Part shown: in pieces, positions 1 through 9,700 of the stretch | How positions within the stretch are numbered: the first letter of the stretch is position 1 | How the letters are laid out: each line of letters starts with the position of its first letter | Source of the DNA: Iodobacter arcticus | GTDB taxonomy: Bacteria; Pseudomonadota; Gammaproteobacteria; Burkholderiales; Chitinibacteraceae | Assembly (NCBI RefSeq): GCF_042664895.1 | Contig: NZ_JBHTBQ010000012.1 | Location: forward strand, 1 to 64,000 | Direction of reading: 5' to 3' | Length of the DNA: 64,000 bases | Position numbers and translations under genes: made by a program | The notes under the pieces: model-generated | Told to the model about the DNA's origin: nothing | What the model saw: only the letters and a program-made list of their open reading frames with translations | Databases searched by the model: none

Positions 1-18
1 GAATCAAGTTGAAGTTAA

Positions 19-55
19 AAGGGCTGAGTCCTGTGCAATACAGAACCCAGCCCTT
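19..55. terminator. Hairpin at window start, possible terminator
   Basis: An 8-bp arm AAGGGCTG (19-26) is complemented exactly by CAGCCCTT (48-55), with a second short inner stem CTGT/ACAG. A T-run (65-69) follows on the plus strand after a gap of about nine bases, so it may terminate a gene lying before the window. The gap makes it imperfect. Confidence 0.4.
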
Positions 56-74
56 GAGCGCCTAGTTTTTATAC

Positions 75-99
75 TGTCCAACTAATTGGGGTCAGTTCA
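75..99. mobile_element. Possible IS3-family terminal inverted repeat
   Basis: The 25 bases at 75-99 begin TGTCCAAC and end GGGGTCAGTTCA. This resembles the terminal repeats of IS3-family elements (TG..CTGACCCC...GTTGGACA read inward). If so, an insertion sequence or its remnant lies to the left and ends at about position 99. No transposase reading frame is visible in the 74 bases available, so this rests on motif memory only. Confidence 0.4.
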
Positions 100-703
100 G
101 CATGGGGCTGTTTTTTTATGCAGGTAAAACATAAAGCCACCCGTACAAAACCAAAAAAATTAAGAATGAGTATATTGCTTTTCCAGAAGTATAAAAGTTC
201 GAACTTAATCTGATCTCCCTTAATAAAAATACCCCCTCTGCAACAACCTTTCAGCAAAGCCTGCTATCAAATCAAATCTAAACGTCTACAAATAAGAGTT
301 GGCCCTACTTTTAATGCGCATCTGCCTCCCGCTCCGCCCCATTACCGACCATTCTCTCATCGAAGTTAATCCCTCTTTGTGATTCCGATGAAAATGATCT
401 GCAAATAGACTGATTTTCCTTTTTGTATCATGGAGTAGCAATTTACCCTGCATAGCGCTAAAAATGGACGTAAACATAAATCAAAACACCATGCCATATT
501 GGCACAAAGAAAAAAATACCTGCAATAGCCAAATATGATGACAATGAATTTGATAGTAATATTGACGACCAAAAATTCAGCAACTATTAAAAAAATTTAC
601 TAATAAAAAACAAAAACATTAATCAACAAAACAAGAAAAAACGTTAATAATTAAACTAAGTTTTTCTTTGTTAAATTTTAAAAAACACAACATTAAAAAA
701 CAA
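100..703. other. AT-rich intergenic region without convincing genes
   Basis: Between the possible IS end and the MITE-like repeat only short minus-strand ORFs occur (around 69-257 and 286-572). None has a good ribosome binding site or recognisable product. From about 560 to 700 the sequence is very AT-rich with many A and T runs. I see no RNA gene here. Confidence 0.5.
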
Positions 704-864
704 CCTGATTATGCCTCTTACGCAATGTCGCCTGCATAATGGATTCTTGAGCGCTGCACTCCGTTTTTGAACTTGTAGGCGGGTGAAACCGCAATACTAA
801 ATAAATACGTGGGTTTTGCCCTTCCTACGACATTTTTAAGGAGTTTAAACAAGAGGCATAATCA
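704..864. repeat. MITE-like repeat, copy 1
   Basis: The ends are perfect 14-bp inverted repeats: TGATTATGCCTCTT at 706-719 and its complement at 851-864. Inside is a weaker palindrome running from GTAGGCGGGTGAAACC (775) to a CCTAC end (828). Two relatives with the same order of parts lie at 56702-56872 and 60294-60690. No ORF is present, which fits a small non-autonomous element. A very AT-rich stretch (865-1172) follows up to the chemoreceptor gene. Confidence 0.75.
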
Positions 865-1172
865 TAAAAAATGATTTGATAAGTAACAAAAAAATGACAC
901 TCAGCCAGCCGTAGAATAATAAATCAAAGACACTAAAAAGATAACCACAAATCAATGTAAGTTAACAGTCATCAACAATAAAGAAAACAAAAAAAGGAGA
1001 AAGAAAAAATCCAAGCGTATTCAACTTAATTTATACATTAACCATTCAAACCAGAAAATAAAAAACCATGATAAAAAAGTTGAAATTCAGAACAAATAAA
1101 CATAGAACACATAGGTAGGGCCATTTATTTTTGCACTTATATTCTTCATAACACAGTAATGAGGAAGGCATC

Positions 1173-2795
1173 ATGCTATCCAATTTAAAATACTCAGTAA
1201 AACTGGGCATCATCTTAGCGCTAGCCATTATCAGCATGAGCATCATCAGCTGGCGCGGCGTGGCGGCAACAGATCAGGTCAACCAAATGCTAAATAGCAT
1301 GTACGACAATAATCTAGTGCCGATCCAAGATGTTGCCAACGCAAATATGCAAGCGATTTACCATAATCGCAGCCTATATGCTTACGTGATTGAATCAGAA
1401 CAAAAAAAAATGGATCTCATTACTAAAAACATGGAAGAAAACGAGCAAAAAATGAAAGAGCTGCTCGATAAATACCGTAAAACCTCTCTTACCCAGCCAG
1501 AAATGGATGCACTTAAAAAGCTTGATGAGAATTGGCCAGGCTATCTGGCCCTATCAAAGCGGGTGCAAGCAGCAAGCTATGCAAATGATAATAAGCTGGC
1601 GATGGAGGTTTTTACCCAAGAAGCAATCAAGGCATTTCAGATTTGCGATGATCTGCTCACCGAGATTGTAAATATCAATCAAGCTCTAGGCAAAAAAGCC
1701 TATGACGATAGTGATGCAATCGTTGCACAGATTAGCAAAGTATTAATGGGCATCACCCTTGGTATTTCCATCATATTCTTGCTGCTAGGGCTAGGATTCA
1801 GTAAGGTTTTATCTTCTGGCCTGGGGCGAGCCAATACCGCTTTAGAGCAAATGTCTAAGGGCAATTTAATTAGCGAAATTAAAGTAAATGGCACGGATGA
1901 AATTGAAAGCATGCTTAGTAATATGCAAATCATGCAGAAAAATATGGTAAGTACGGTTAAACAAATTATTAGCAATGCCGATCAGGTGGCCTTAGCAGCG
2001 GCAGAATTAGCGCAAGCATCAAGCGAAGTATCTGCCAGCGTAATTCAGCAGGTAGAAGCCACATCTGGCGCGGCTTCATCTGTAGAACAACTGAGCGTGA
2101 GTATTGATCAAGTTTCGCATAATGCTGCAGATGTACAGGACAGCGCAAAATCGGCAAACGATAACGTTCGCAGCAGCACAAAAATCGTTGCGGACTCTAT
2201 GGAAATGGTTAATGCCGTGTGCAGTGCCGTTGCCAGCAGCGCCAGCCAGATTGATGCACTTTCTGCACGTATCCAGCAAATCGATACCATCACCAATGTG
2301 ATTAAAGATGTGGCTGACCAAACTAATTTATTAGCATTGAATGCGGCCATTGAAGCCGCCAGAGCCGGTGAGCAAGGCCGTGGTTTTGCTGTTGTAGCCG
2401 ATGAAGTACGCAAACTCGCTGAACGCACGGCTAATTCAGCGCGTGAAATCAGCAATATGGTAAATGCAATCCGGGCGGATGCCAGCTTAGCCGTGGGCAG
2501 TATGCATAGCAGTAATGACACGGTAGACAGCGTAGTGCGTACATCCAGTAACGCAATGACATCCATGTCTGAAATCAATACCGGCGTGAATCAGATTCTG
2601 ACTGCCGTTTCGCATATCGCTACATCCTTGGGCGAGCAACGCCATGCAGGGGCCGATGTGGCTCAGCGGATAGAGCGAATTGCTCAAATGTCGGAAGAAA
2701 GCAGCTCTGCTATGGAAGAGATAAATACTTCAGCAGAAATGCTCGCCGATGTTGCCCGCCAGATGCTAGGCAACACGGCTAAGTTTCAGGTGTAA
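1173..2795 (+). CDS. Methyl-accepting chemotaxis protein (four-helix-bundle sensor)
   Basis: This 540-residue transmembrane chemoreceptor relays ligand binding in the periplasm to CheA/CheW. A first membrane helix (about 9-27) is followed by a roughly 160-residue helical periplasmic domain of the 4HB_MCP type, a second helix (about 188-210), a HAMP linker, and a long methyl-accepting coiled coil. The coiled coil carries the invariant tip segment with QTNLLALNAAIEAARAGE and GRGFAVVADEVRKLAERT. The start is ATG at 1173, with GAGGAAG six bases upstream. No che genes are adjacent, so it is an orphan receptor. The C terminus ends TAKFQV without a CheR-binding pentapeptide. The ligand is unknown; 4HB receptors often sense small amino or organic acids. 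Confidence 0.95.
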   Translation: MLSNLKYSVKLGIILALAIISMSIISWRGVAATDQVNQMLNSMYDNNLVPIQDVANANMQAIYHNRSLYAYVIESEQKKMDLITKNMEENEQKMKELLDKYRKTSLTQPEMDALKKLDENWPGYLALSKRVQAASYANDNKLAMEVFTQEAIKAFQICDDLLTEIVNINQALGKKAYDDSDAIVAQISKVLMGITLGISIIFLLLGLGFSKVLSSGLGRANTALEQMSKGNLISEIKVNGTDEIESMLSNMQIMQKNMVSTVKQIISNADQVALAAAELAQASSEVSASVIQQVEATSGAASSVEQLSVSIDQVSHNAADVQDSAKSANDNVRSSTKIVADSMEMVNAVCSAVASSASQIDALSARIQQIDTITNVIKDVADQTNLLALNAAIEAARAGEQGRGFAVVADEVRKLAERTANSAREISNMVNAIRADASLAVGSMHSSNDTVDSVVRTSSNAMTSMSEINTGVNQILTAVSHIATSLGEQRHAGADVAQRIERIAQMSEESSSAMEEINTSAEMLADVARQMLGNTAKFQV

Positions 2796-2867
2796 TTGGC
2801 CTGACTTCTGCATCATTCCGGCGCTTGTCATCTCTTAAGCCAGACGCCGGAAACCATCCCCCAAAGC

Positions 2868-2899
2868 AAAAACCCCAGAAGCCTAAGCATTTCTGGGGT
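2868..2899 (-). terminator. Rho-independent terminator after tRNA-Arg
   Basis: Read on the minus strand, the stem ACCCCAGAA / TTCTGGGGT is followed by a T-run. It lies about 40 bases beyond the 3' end of the tRNA, as expected for a monocistronic tRNA. Confidence 0.75.
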
Positions 2900-2936
2900 A
2901 TTTGAGGATAACTAAGTGCATTTAAAGCTCTGTGCT

Positions 2937-3011
2937 TGGTATCCCCGACAGGAATCGAACCTGTATCTAGCGCTTAGGAGGCACTTGTACTATCCGTTGT
3001 ACTACGAGGAC
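2937..3011 (-). tRNA. tRNA-Arg (anticodon CCU)
   Basis: The minus strand folds as a complete cloverleaf. The 7-bp acceptor stem is GTCCTCG / CGGGGAT, the anticodon stem is AGTGC / GCGCT around loop CTCCTAA with anticodon CCT, and the T arm is ACAGG-TTCGATT-CCTGT. The terminal CCA is encoded (2937-2939). It reads the rare arginine codon AGG. Confidence 0.95.
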
Positions 3012-3067
3012 GACGCCAATCACAGCGGCGGGCGTATTATACCTGTCATCCGCTAAGAGTAAACGCT

Positions 3068-3556
3068 TTACATCCTAATGCTCAGCTTATCTAGCATGGG
3101 TTTCAAATCCTCAGGAAATTTAATGCTTTCGCCCGGCGTTGATACCACTTCTAATTTGCCGGCACTGATTAGCCCTACTTCTAGTTTTCTGTTTTCAATA
3201 TCAATCAATAAATAAGCTTGGCCTTCGCTCTCATCAAGGGCACTGCCTCTGACATAAAGCACACTGTCTTCTAGAATAGGGCTGGTTTTCGCCATATTTT
3301 GCTTAAAAATATCCAGCTGAGGGCCAAGTAATAAGCGCAGCGCATGCTTAAGCGGTGCCCTTTCCCATAAATTGATGTCCTGCGGATTTTGCCCGATAAA
3401 CTGCTGCAAGGTATTCCACTCTGCCTGGTTTTTCTTAAAGAATAAATCAGGTGTGCTGGCTTCCGTCTTTGCGGCAGCCTTTGCGGGTGGCGTGCTACTT
3501 TCCTGGCAGGCGGTCAGAGCAAAAGCCATCATCAAGGTGGCGAAACGGAGCAGCAT
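3068..3556 (-). CDS. Hypothetical lipoprotein
   Basis: This is a 162-residue protein with a short lipoprotein signal: positively charged start, hydrophobic stretch, and lipobox LTAC with Cys17. It should be lipidated and membrane anchored, facing the periplasm. The mature part begins with an Ala/Ser/Thr/Pro/Lys-rich linker, followed by about 120 residues of mixed helix and strand with no motif I recognise. It is probably separate from the DUF1415 gene, which lies about 135 bp upstream on the same strand. Function unknown. Confidence 0.8.
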   Translation of the reverse strand: MLLRFATLMMAFALTACQESSTPPAKAAAKTEASTPDLFFKKNQAEWNTLQQFIGQNPQDINLWERAPLKHALRLLLGPQLDIFKQNMAKTSPILEDSVLYVRGSALDESEGQAYLLIDIENRKLEVGLISAGKLEVVSTPGESIKFPEDLKPMLDKLSIRM

Positions 3557-3690
3557 AAATAATCCTTGGCAATCAATCCTTGTTAGGAAAGCTCAGAGCG
3601 CCAAAGTTCATTTAATCTGGAGTGTAAATGCTACGCCTTTATCTGGCCGCTTTTGCTAAGCGCTTGTTTAGCCCCTTCCAACGCAGTGCC

Positions 3691-4233
3691 TCACTGCCAT
3701 AGTTTTTTCCAGCCATCCAGCCCTATTGCCCTTAAGGTGGCAATATTGCGATCCACAATCACGTCAGCCTCAGGAAACACTTCTACCGCCTTGGCAATGC
3801 TATCTTCACGTAATAAATGCAAAGTGGGGTAAGGGCTACGATTGGTATAATTATCAATATCGTCCATATCGCTGCCTTCAAACTGATACTGAGGATGAAA
3901 GCTGGCGATTTGCAAAATGCCATCAAGCTTCAACTCTTCTAAAACGGCATCTGCAATCTCAAGAAAATCGTTGTAGGCCATAAAATCCCCCAAAACACAG
4001 GGATGGATCAGCAGCGTGGTTTCCAGCTTGGCTGGATCAGCTTCGGCTAGGGTTTCTAATTCTATAATTAATGTCTCAATCAGCACATCAATATTGCGCG
4101 CCTCGCTCACTACATAGCGCACTTGTTTTTTAATATGTACTGCTTTAGCAAATGGGCAGAGGTTTAGGCCAATCACGGCTTTTTCTAGCCAGCGCTCGGT
4201 ATCCAGAATAATTTGGTCGTTAGATGGATTCAT
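3691..4233 (-). CDS. DUF1415 family protein
   Basis: This 180-residue cytosolic protein matches the DUF1415 family over its whole length. The N-terminal signature is WLEKAVIGLNLCPFAK, followed by a central IHPCVL and a FHPQYQFEG segment. The family's biochemical role is not established. The start lies only five bases after the stop of the MazG-like gene, so the two are probably cotranscribed, perhaps with yaeQ further upstream on the same strand. Confidence 0.9.
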   Translation of the reverse strand: MNPSNDQIILDTERWLEKAVIGLNLCPFAKAVHIKKQVRYVVSEARNIDVLIETLIIELETLAEADPAKLETTLLIHPCVLGDFMAYNDFLEIADAVLEELKLDGILQIASFHPQYQFEGSDMDDIDNYTNRSPYPTLHLLREDSIAKAVEVFPEADVIVDRNIATLRAIGLDGWKKLWQ

Positions 4234-4238
4234 ATTTT

Positions 4239-4547
4239 TTATAGGGGAGGATATTTAACAGCATTTAAAACCATTTTTGCCCGAATGGCCGTTTCTAAAT
4301 CAACATTTAATACATCAGCCAACCTAATCATATAAAGCATCACATCGGCCATTTCTTGCTCAACGGCTACGCGCTTTGCCGCATCTAATTGCTGAGATTC
4401 CTCTGGCGTGTCCCATTGGAAATGCTCAACTAACTCAGCCATTTCTACCGACATCGCCATGCATAGATTCTTAGGCGTGTGATAACGCTCCCAATCGCGA
4501 TCTTTGGCAAATTGGCGAACGTCGAGTATGAGTTGGTTTAAATCCAT
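4239..4547 (-). CDS. MazG-like nucleotide pyrophosphohydrolase
   Basis: This is a compact all-alpha NTP pyrophosphohydrolase of about 102 residues (MazG / RS21-C6 type), expected to hydrolyse non-canonical or excess (d)NTPs to monophosphates. The metal-binding pattern is visible: SVEMAELVEHFQW supplies the ExxE pair and EQEMADVMLYMIRLAD the ExxD pair. I chose the second ATG (4547), which gives the family-typical beginning MDLNQLILDVRQFAKDR; an in-frame ATG ten codons upstream (4577) is possible. It sits tightly between yaeQ and the DUF1415 gene. Confidence 0.88.
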   Translation of the reverse strand: MDLNQLILDVRQFAKDRDWERYHTPKNLCMAMSVEMAELVEHFQWDTPEESQQLDAAKRVAVEQEMADVMLYMIRLADVLNVDLETAIRAKMVLNAVKYPPL

Positions 4548-4602
4548 GAATCTATGGCTCTCTATTGCATTGAGCATGGGCTTAAATGTAGCCCACCCTA
4601 CA

Positions 4603-5148
4603 TTATTTAAATGGCTTTAAAACGGTAAAATGCGCTTCAATCGATTGGCTATTATCTGCCAGCCAAACTTGGCCATCTTGAATCGTGCATTGCAATTGCA
4701 TATTGCGATTAGCTAAAGCGGCTAATGTGTGTGTCATTTCTACCGGCACATTAATCACTTGCAGATTATCTAAACGCTCTAATTTACTGGCAATGCCTTT
4801 CCACCAAACATCGGCGCTATTACCGCTATAGGTGAATACCGATACTTTTTGCGCTTTACCGCAGGCTTGGCGAATACGCTTTTCATCGGGCTGGCCTAAT
4901 TCAATCCATAATTCAATTGCGCCAGTTAAATCTTTTTGCCAAATATCTGGCTCCTCGGTATCACTCAAGCCCTTGGTAAAGGCGAGCGATTCGCTGGCAT
5001 GCAGAGCAAATGCCAATAGGCGCACCATCATGCGTTCGTCATTTTCAGAAGGGTGCCGGGCAATCACCAAAGAATGGGTGGCGTAATAATGACGATCCAT
5101 ATCGGCGATTTGCAGATCAGATTTAAAAATAGTTGCCTTCAGGGCCAT
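4603..5148 (-). CDS. yaeQ: YaeQ family protein
   Basis: This is a 181-residue full-length YaeQ homologue. Recognisable blocks are MALKATIFKSDLQIADMDRH at the start, RLLAFALHASESLAFTKGLS, and the PDIWQKDLTGAIELWIELGQ region. YaeQ has a PD-(D/E)XK nuclease-like fold and was once proposed to compensate for RfaH, but its role is not firmly established. It is first in the likely yaeQ - mazG-like - DUF1415 transcription unit. Confidence 0.9.
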   Translation of the reverse strand: MALKATIFKSDLQIADMDRHYYATHSLVIARHPSENDERMMVRLLAFALHASESLAFTKGLSDTEEPDIWQKDLTGAIELWIELGQPDEKRIRQACGKAQKVSVFTYSGNSADVWWKGIASKLERLDNLQVINVPVEMTHTLAALANRNMQLQCTIQDGQVWLADNSQSIEAHFTVLKPFK

Positions 5149-5210
5149 AGCGGATCACGGAAAAATAAAATAAGCCGCATCTTACCCTGCAAAGACTTTG
5201 GGCGGGAATG

Positions 5211-5414
5211 TTAACCCGATTTGAGCTGCTTTGCCCCACAGCCATCCTGATGATGTGCCAGATGCTGCATTTTATGATGCGCATCGGTCAGGCTTTCTAA
5301 ACAGGCGCTGCGTAATAGCTCTTGCTCGCCATGATGAGTGATGCGAAACAAACCGTATTCCATGGCTTCAGGTTCGCTCACCGGCCAGATAGGGTGAATT
5401 ACAAAAGTGCTCAT
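5211..5414 (-). CDS. Small conserved-looking hypothetical protein
   Basis: This 67-residue protein begins MSTFVIHPIWPVSEPEAMEY. The start was chosen because AGGATG lies about ten bases upstream of this ATG; a longer reading from 5435 has no good site. It is rich in histidine and glutamine (THHGEQELL, HHKMQHLAHHQDG) with two cysteines, which might bind metal. No family is recognised. Confidence 0.6.
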   Translation of the reverse strand: MSTFVIHPIWPVSEPEAMEYGLFRITHHGEQELLRSACLESLTDAHHKMQHLAHHQDGCGAKQLKSG

Positions 5415-5539
5415 GATAAACATCCTGATCATCAAGTGTTATCAAAAGACAGAGCAAGCATCGTGCCAAAACTTTGAAAGCTTGCAAGCCGCATAGCCCA
5501 ATCATCGGCACTCTATAAGAAGACTTTAATGGTGCTGCG

Positions 5540-5702
5540 TGCAGCCTGTCGGATTTAAGCGATCGTAACGAGGGAAAGACCGGTTTGAGACAGCAACACG
5601 GATTTTTGAGGCGAATAACTGGCTATTCAACAAAAAAATGCGTGAAATGTGGCCAAATCCGGACTTCCCGTAGTAGATCAGTCTTAAGTCCGGCAGGCTG
5701 CA
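5540..5702. repeat. 163-bp inverted-repeat element
   Basis: The 20-base ends (5540-5559 and 5683-5702) are complementary apart from two positions and read TGCAGCCTG-CGGA-TTAAG from either side. The interior has no coding potential. It lies between the small hypothetical gene and yceH. It is likely a non-autonomous element or part of a dispersed repeat family; no second copy was found in the window. Confidence 0.6.
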
Positions 5703-5739
5703 ATACGGCATTCTTTGCCGCCCGGCAAGTTAAAGCTAG

Positions 5740-6375
5740 TTATTCCACGCCTAATTCTGCGCAAATTCTTGCCATTTTTTCTTTTAATTCCATCAGCTCG
5801 GCTTCCAGTTGATCCACTCGCGCTTGCAAGCCGGAATCAGCCACTTCTTTTGCCTGTGGCGCAGCTTCATTGATCACCGGCTCGCCCGATAATAAATGCG
5901 CCCAGCGGCTCTCTCTGGCCCCTGCTTGACGAGGCAGTTTTACCACCAAGGCTCCGGCGCTACGGGAAGCCAGCTCTTCTAAAAAAGCCTCTACTGCTGA
6001 AATATCAGAAAACTTATGTAGGCGCTCAGAAGCCAAACGCAGCTCCCCCGCCGTTTGCGGGCCGCGCAACATCAGTACCGTTAAGATAGCAACCGATTGC
6101 GATGGCACTTGAAACACCGCAGCAAAGCGCTGTGAATAACGCGCAATTCGCCCGCCTAAATGCGAGGACTCAACCAGCTTGAGCTCTTTTAAATGCACCA
6201 GCGCTTCATCAGCCTCGGTGTCATTAATCGCCATGACAGGATCACGGCTGGATTTCTGATTGCAACCTGAAACAAGGGAATTTAAAGAAAGAGGATAAGT
6301 ATCAGGAACCGTAATTTGCTTTTCGATTAAAACACCCAGAATACGGGTTTCGAGCAGGGAAAGAAGGAAAGTCAT
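5740..6375 (-). CDS. YceH family protein (DUF480)
   Basis: This is a 211-residue protein of the YceH/UPF0502 family, which has tandem winged-helix domains. Diagnostic segments are ETRILGVLIEKQITVPDTYP near the N terminus, SLNSLVSGCNQKSSRDPV, and LMLRGPQTAGELRLASERLH. The last 30 residues form a short coiled coil (VDQLEAELMELKEKMARICA). The family is widespread in proteobacteria but functionally uncharacterised; DNA binding is inferred from the fold. Confidence 0.92.
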   Translation of the reverse strand: MTFLLSLLETRILGVLIEKQITVPDTYPLSLNSLVSGCNQKSSRDPVMAINDTEADEALVHLKELKLVESSHLGGRIARYSQRFAAVFQVPSQSVAILTVLMLRGPQTAGELRLASERLHKFSDISAVEAFLEELASRSAGALVVKLPRQAGARESRWAHLLSGEPVINEAAPQAKEVADSGLQARVDQLEAELMELKEKMARICAELGVE

Positions 6376-6447
6376 AGATCACCAGCAGATCAAGCAGATG
6401 GGTTTATTATGCACTTAAATGATGTGAAGCTTACTAAATTCAATTAT

Positions 6448-6720
6448 GTAGGGTAGGCACGCTTTTGTGCCCACGCATCAGATGCAGTCTTGCCGATAAC
6501 GCGTGGGCACGGTAAGGCACTGTGCCCACCCTAATACCGTTCACTTAAGGTATTGGTTTTGCTTCCCCCTTAGAAAAAGGGGGATTGAGGGGGATTTGCC
6601 TTGAGTTTCTTGCTTATTTTAAGCCCAACATCAACTGCAAATCCCCCCTAGCCCCCCTTTACAAAGGGGGGAACTCAAACAAAATCGCTTAAGTGAACGG
6701 CATTACTGTGCCCACCCTAC
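6448..6720. repeat. Nested inverted repeats
   Basis: The outer palindrome has arms GTAGGGTAGGCAC (6448) and GTGCCCACCCTAC (ending 6720). Inside it, 6533-6705 forms a second element with ends TACCGTTCACTTAAG and its near-complement CTTAAGTGAACGG, containing runs of C and G that also pair. The 14-base word ACTGTGCCCACCCT occurs directly on both sides of the inner element (6519-6532 and 6705-6718), like a target duplication. This fills most of the gap between yceH and putA. Confidence 0.7.
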
Positions 6721-6742
6721 GTTTTTGCACTACAAACAACCC

Positions 6743-9700
6743 TTAACTAATGCTCATCAAACTGGCATTACCGCCTGCGGCTGCGGTGTTTACGCTGATA
6801 GAGCGCTCGGCTAATAGGCGGGCCAGATCAAAGTCTTCTCCGGCAACAAGGGCAGCGCTGGATAAGCCTTGCACTTGCAAGATGGGCCCAGCGATTTCTG
6901 CAACTTGGCGGTTGATCTCACCCAGTGCATCGCTATCGCCTTCAAACAAGACCGCCCCAATTACACCGGCCTCAGCAATAGATGCCTTTACTATTGCACG
7001 GACAGACAAGGCTTTTGGCAAGGCATCAACCATGGCTTTTACTGCCGGATGCGCAATAAATACCGCCTGATTACCACTGGCTAAGGCGGCAGCAAATTGC
7101 GCTTTTGCACCCAGCTCAGTTGCAGCAACACAAAGCACCGGGCCACGCGGATGCAGCAGGTAGCGGTTGCGCTCGCCAGTTGGGCCGGGCAAATCGATAT
7201 TTGCACCTAGGCCAGATCCCGCCAGATAGCGGCTACAACGTGCTGCTGCATCGCCTTCTTTAAGGGATTGCAAATGATCGTGATAGGCCAGCAGCGGAGC
7301 GAGGGCCGCCTGATCACCCGGCAAGGTTTGCGCGGGGCGGCGGGATAAGAGACGTGGCAAGTACAGCGGGCCACCGGCCTTAGGGCCTGTGCCCGATAAG
7401 CCTTCTCCACCAAAAGGTTGCACGCCAACCACGGCACCAATCACATTGCGGTTTACATAGATATTACCTGCCTGCACTTTTTCAACCACGTGAGCGATGG
7501 TTTCATCGATACGGGTATGCACACCAAAAGTCAGACCAAAACCCGTGGCGTTGATATCATCGATGAGCTGATCCAAAGCCTCGCGGCGATAGCGAATCAC
7601 GTGCAATACAGGGCCGAATACTTCTTGTTTTAGCTCAGACAGGCGATTGATTTCGATCAGCGTAGGCGCAATAAAGGTGCCCTGCTGACATACCGCAGGC
7701 AGTGGCAACTCTAATACCTCAGCACCACGCTCCTTAAATGCGGCGATATGGCTGGCAATATTTTGCTGCGCCTCAAGATCAATCACGGGGCCTACATCCA
7801 CAGCCAGCGAATCAGGGTTACCAATATGCAGCTCCTGCATCGCGCCTTTCAGCATATGCAGAATATGGTCTGCCGCCTCGCTTTGCAGGCAGAGCACGCG
7901 CAGTGCAGAGCAGCGCTGGCCAGCCGAATCAAACGCCGACATCAGCACATCGCCCACCACCTGCTCGGCCAGAGCCGATGAATCGACAATCATGCAGTTC
8001 TGGCCACCGGTTTCGGCAATCAGCGGAATGGTGCGGCCATCTTTATCAAGGCGTTTCGCCAGATTGCTGGCAATTAAACGTGCCACTTGGGTAGAGCCGG
8101 TAAACATCACACCACTGCAACGCGCGTCAGAAATTAAGGCGCTACCCACGGTTTCACCACGGCCCGGCAAGAGTTGCACCGCACCAGCAGGCACACCGGC
8201 TGCACGCAAGATACGCACGGCTTCGGCTGCGATCAGCGGGGTTTGCTCGGCAGGCTTAGCCAGCACAGGATTGCCTGCTGCCAAGGCTGCGGCAACCTGG
8301 CCAATAAAGATTGCCAATGGGAAATTCCATGGACTGATACAGACCACGGGGCCAAGCGGGCGATGCGTGTCATTGGCAAAATCTTGCTCGATTTGCCCCG
8401 CGTAATAGCGCAAGAAATCGACCGCTTCACGCACTTCGGCAATCGCATTTGGCAGAGATTTACCCGCTTCACGCACGATCAGGCCTAAGAGCGGCTGCAT
8501 ACCGGATTCGAGCAATTGCGCTGCGCGATTCAGGCAGGCTGCGCGCTCGGCAACCGATGTAGCTTGCCAAATTGGGCCAATATTTGCGGCGTGCATAAAG
8601 GCAGTCGCCACATCATCCACATCGGCTTCAATTACATAGCCCACCACATCCTGATGATCGGCCGGGTTTTTAACAGCCTGCTTACGAGCCATATCCAGCT
8701 CGGCCACCACACCCAATAAGGGCGCGGCCAGCCATTCGGTATTTGCCCCCGCCAAAAGTGCGGCAGACAAGGACCCCAAGCGATGCTCATTAGATAAATC
8801 CAGGCCGCTAGAATTCAGACGATTTGCGCCAAACAAGAGTCGTGGCAGCGGGATTTTATCGTGCGGGGCAAAAGCAGGAATCACCGCCAAGGCTTGCACA
8901 ATCGGATCGATAATCAATTCTTCAATAGCCACATTTTCATCGGCAATGCGGTTTACAAACGAGCTATTTGCGCCGTTTTCCAGCAAGCGGCGCACCAGAT
9001 AAGCCAGCAGCGTTTCATGGCTGCCCACCGGCGCATACACGCGGCAAGGACGACCCAGCTTTTCACGTGCGGTGACTTCTTCGTATAAAGGCTCACCCAT
9101 GCCGTGCAGACACTGGAACTCGTACTGGCCGGGGTAATAATTTTGCCCGGCAAGGTGGTAAATCGCCGAAAGCGTTTGCGCATTATGTGTTGCAAACTGT
9201 GGGTAAACCGCATCTGGCGTCGCCAGCAATTTTTTAGCGCAGGCAAGGTAAGCCACATCGGTATAAACCTTACGCGTGTACACCGGATAATCTTCTAAGC
9301 CATCCACTTGCGCACGCTTGATTTCGCTATCCCAATACGCGCCTTTCACCAGACGAATCATCAGGCGGTGGCCGCTACGGCGGGCCAGATCGATCACATA
9401 ATCAATCACATGCGGCGCACGTTTTTGGTAGGCCTGAATCACAAAGCCAATACCGTTCCAGCCGGCCAGCTCAGTATCGAAACACATCGCTTCCAGCAAA
9501 TCGAGCGATATTTCTAAGCGGTCCGCTTCTTCGGCATCAATATTTAAACCAATATCATAGCGACGAGCCAAACGGGCGAGCGCAAGCACGCTAGGCAATA
9601 ATTCTGCCGTAACGCGGTCTTGTTGCGCGCGCGAATAACGTGGGTGCAGCGCGGAAAGCTTAATCGAAATCCCCGGGCCTTCGTAAATACCGCGCCCGGC

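Noticed and set aside
286..477. Minus-strand 63-residue ORF in the AT-rich start of the window
   Set aside because: No ribosome binding site, overlaps another ORF in a different frame, and the sequence matches no family I know.
1046..1246. Minus-strand ORF overlapping the chemoreceptor start
   Set aside because: It overlaps the first 25 codons and the ribosome binding site of a well-supported gene, and its product is low complexity.
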